DNA of 6,298 nucleotides from assembly GCA_947303905.1 (NCBI GenBank), contig CAMYZR010000094.1, forward strand, positions 1 to 6,298, given 5' to 3'. Shown piece after piece: positions 5,976 to 6,298 of the stretch (its first letter is position 1; every line of letters begins with the position of its first letter). The translations under genes and the position numbers were made by a program. The notes under the pieces are model-generated. The model was not told the origin of the DNA and ran no database searches. It saw only the letters and a program-made list of their open reading frames with translations. This DNA comes from an uncultured Atopobiaceae bacterium (lineage in GTDB: Bacteria > Actinomycetota > Coriobacteriia > Coriobacteriales > Atopobiaceae).

Positions 5976-5992
5976 TCCTCCTGATTGGAGGA
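5976..5992 (-). promoter_or_regulatory. Inverted repeat that can sequester the HAD gene Shine-Dalgarno
   Basis: On the minus strand TCCTCC, a 5-base loop (AATCA) and GGAGGA form a perfect 6-bp stem. The right arm contains five of the six bases of the AGGAGG ribosome binding site of the HAD gene (5982-5977), five bases before its ATG. The left arm is itself an anti-Shine-Dalgarno sequence. If it folds in the mRNA it would lower initiation. Such pairing is easy to form by chance next to a perfect AGGAGG. Confidence 0.45.
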
Positions 5993-6012
5993 GAGTATGA
6001 CACATGTGGCAT

Positions 6013-6032
6013 GGCGCCCGAGGGCAGGCGCC
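6013..6032 (-). other. GGCGCC hairpin after the hisC-like gene, no T run
   Basis: Two copies of GGCGCC (6013-6018, 6027-6032) flank an 8-base loop, just downstream of the hisC-like stop codon. A third GGCGCC lies at 6051-6056 at the very end of that gene. The stem could slow RNA polymerase, but the minus strand has no T tract after it, so it is at best a weak or Rho-assisted terminator. Readthrough into the HAD gene is likely. Confidence 0.3.
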
Positions 6033-6047
6033 GCCCGTCTTGCGCTG

Positions 6048-6298
6048 CTAGGCGCCCAGAATCCGCCGCGTCTCCCGCATGAAGAAGGCCATCTCCTCGG
6101 GCGTGCCCACCGTCACGCGCAGCCAGTTGTCGATGCGCGGCGCCTTGTAGTAGCGCGTAAGCACGCCGGCCTCGCGCAGGCGCGCGCACCAGTCCGCCGC
6201 CGCCAGTGTGGGATGGGTCGCAAAGAAGAAGTTGGTCGCGCTCGGAAGCACCGTGAAGCCCAGGTCCCGCAGCTCGGCCGTGACCTCCTCGCGCGTCT
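6048..6298 (-). CDS. hisC: Histidinol-phosphate aminotransferase-like protein, C-terminal part
   Basis: The minus frame is open from the right edge to TAG at 6050-6048, giving the last 82 residues; the N-terminus, the PLP-binding lysine and the start lie outside. The segment has the C-terminal small-domain signature of the HisC branch of fold-type I aminotransferases: L-P-S-A-T-N-F-F-F, then L-R-E-A-G-V-L-T-R, then P-R-I-D-N-W-L-R-V-T-V-G-T, then E-E-M. The Arg in W-L-R-V-T matches the substrate carboxylate/phosphate-side arginine region of this family. The enzyme normally converts imidazole-acetol phosphate and glutamate to histidinol phosphate in histidine biosynthesis. Related enzymes act on other aromatic or phosphonate substrates, and with no other his genes in view the exact role is not certain. 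It lies 76 bases upstream of the HAD gene on the same strand. Confidence 0.88.
   Translation of the reverse strand, partial: TREEVTAELRDLGFTVLPSATNFFFATHPTLAAADWCARLREAGVLTRYYKAPRIDNWLRVTVGTPEEMAFFMRETRRILGA

Noticed and set aside
5177..6082. 301-codon plus-strand frame opposite the HAD gene
   Set aside because: Mirror frame; the HAD motifs on the minus strand are unmistakable even with the premature stop.

Overview
The window is GC-rich and densely coded. Its strongest match is a high-GC Gram-positive anaerobe of the class Coriobacteriia (the Olsenella / Atopobium / Collinsella group). That placement is an inference: it rests on a short threonyl-tRNA synthetase of the clostridial/coriobacterial kind, strong GGAGG-type ribosome binding sites and the mix of housekeeping genes. 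There are no RNA genes, insertion sequences, CRISPR arrays or phage genes, and it reads as an ordinary chromosomal stretch with a few real oddities.

From left to right: (1) positions 1-500, minus strand, hold the N-terminal 166 residues of a highly repetitive, alanine/lysine-rich helical protein that runs off the left edge. (2) A strong hairpin terminator at about 612-661 closes thrS. (3) thrS (682-2445, minus) encodes a ThrRS that lacks the usual N-terminal TGS domain but keeps its editing and catalytic residues. (4) A predicted lipoprotein of unknown function (2528-3304, minus) lies upstream of thrS. (5) A 113-base divergent intergenic region with two palindromes separates it from an HD-domain phosphohydrolase (3418-4191, plus). 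(6) That gene converges, with only 2 bases between stop codons, on a membrane PAP2-family phosphatase (4194-5150, minus). (7) Upstream of the PAP2 gene, 8 bases away, is a Cof-type HAD phosphatase (5159-5971, minus) interrupted by an in-frame TAG just after its motif IV. (8) The right edge holds the C-terminal 82 residues of a histidinol-phosphate aminotransferase-like protein (6048-6298, minus).

The hisC-like gene, the HAD gene and the PAP2 gene point the same way and may form a transcription unit. The HAD stop codon overlaps the PAP2 Shine-Dalgarno sequence, which suggests translational coupling. The lipoprotein gene and the HD gene share a divergent promoter region. No convincing new multi-gene system is visible. 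The points most worth a second look are the interrupted HAD gene, the 11/18-residue repeat protein, and the fact that all six natural stop codons in view are TAG.
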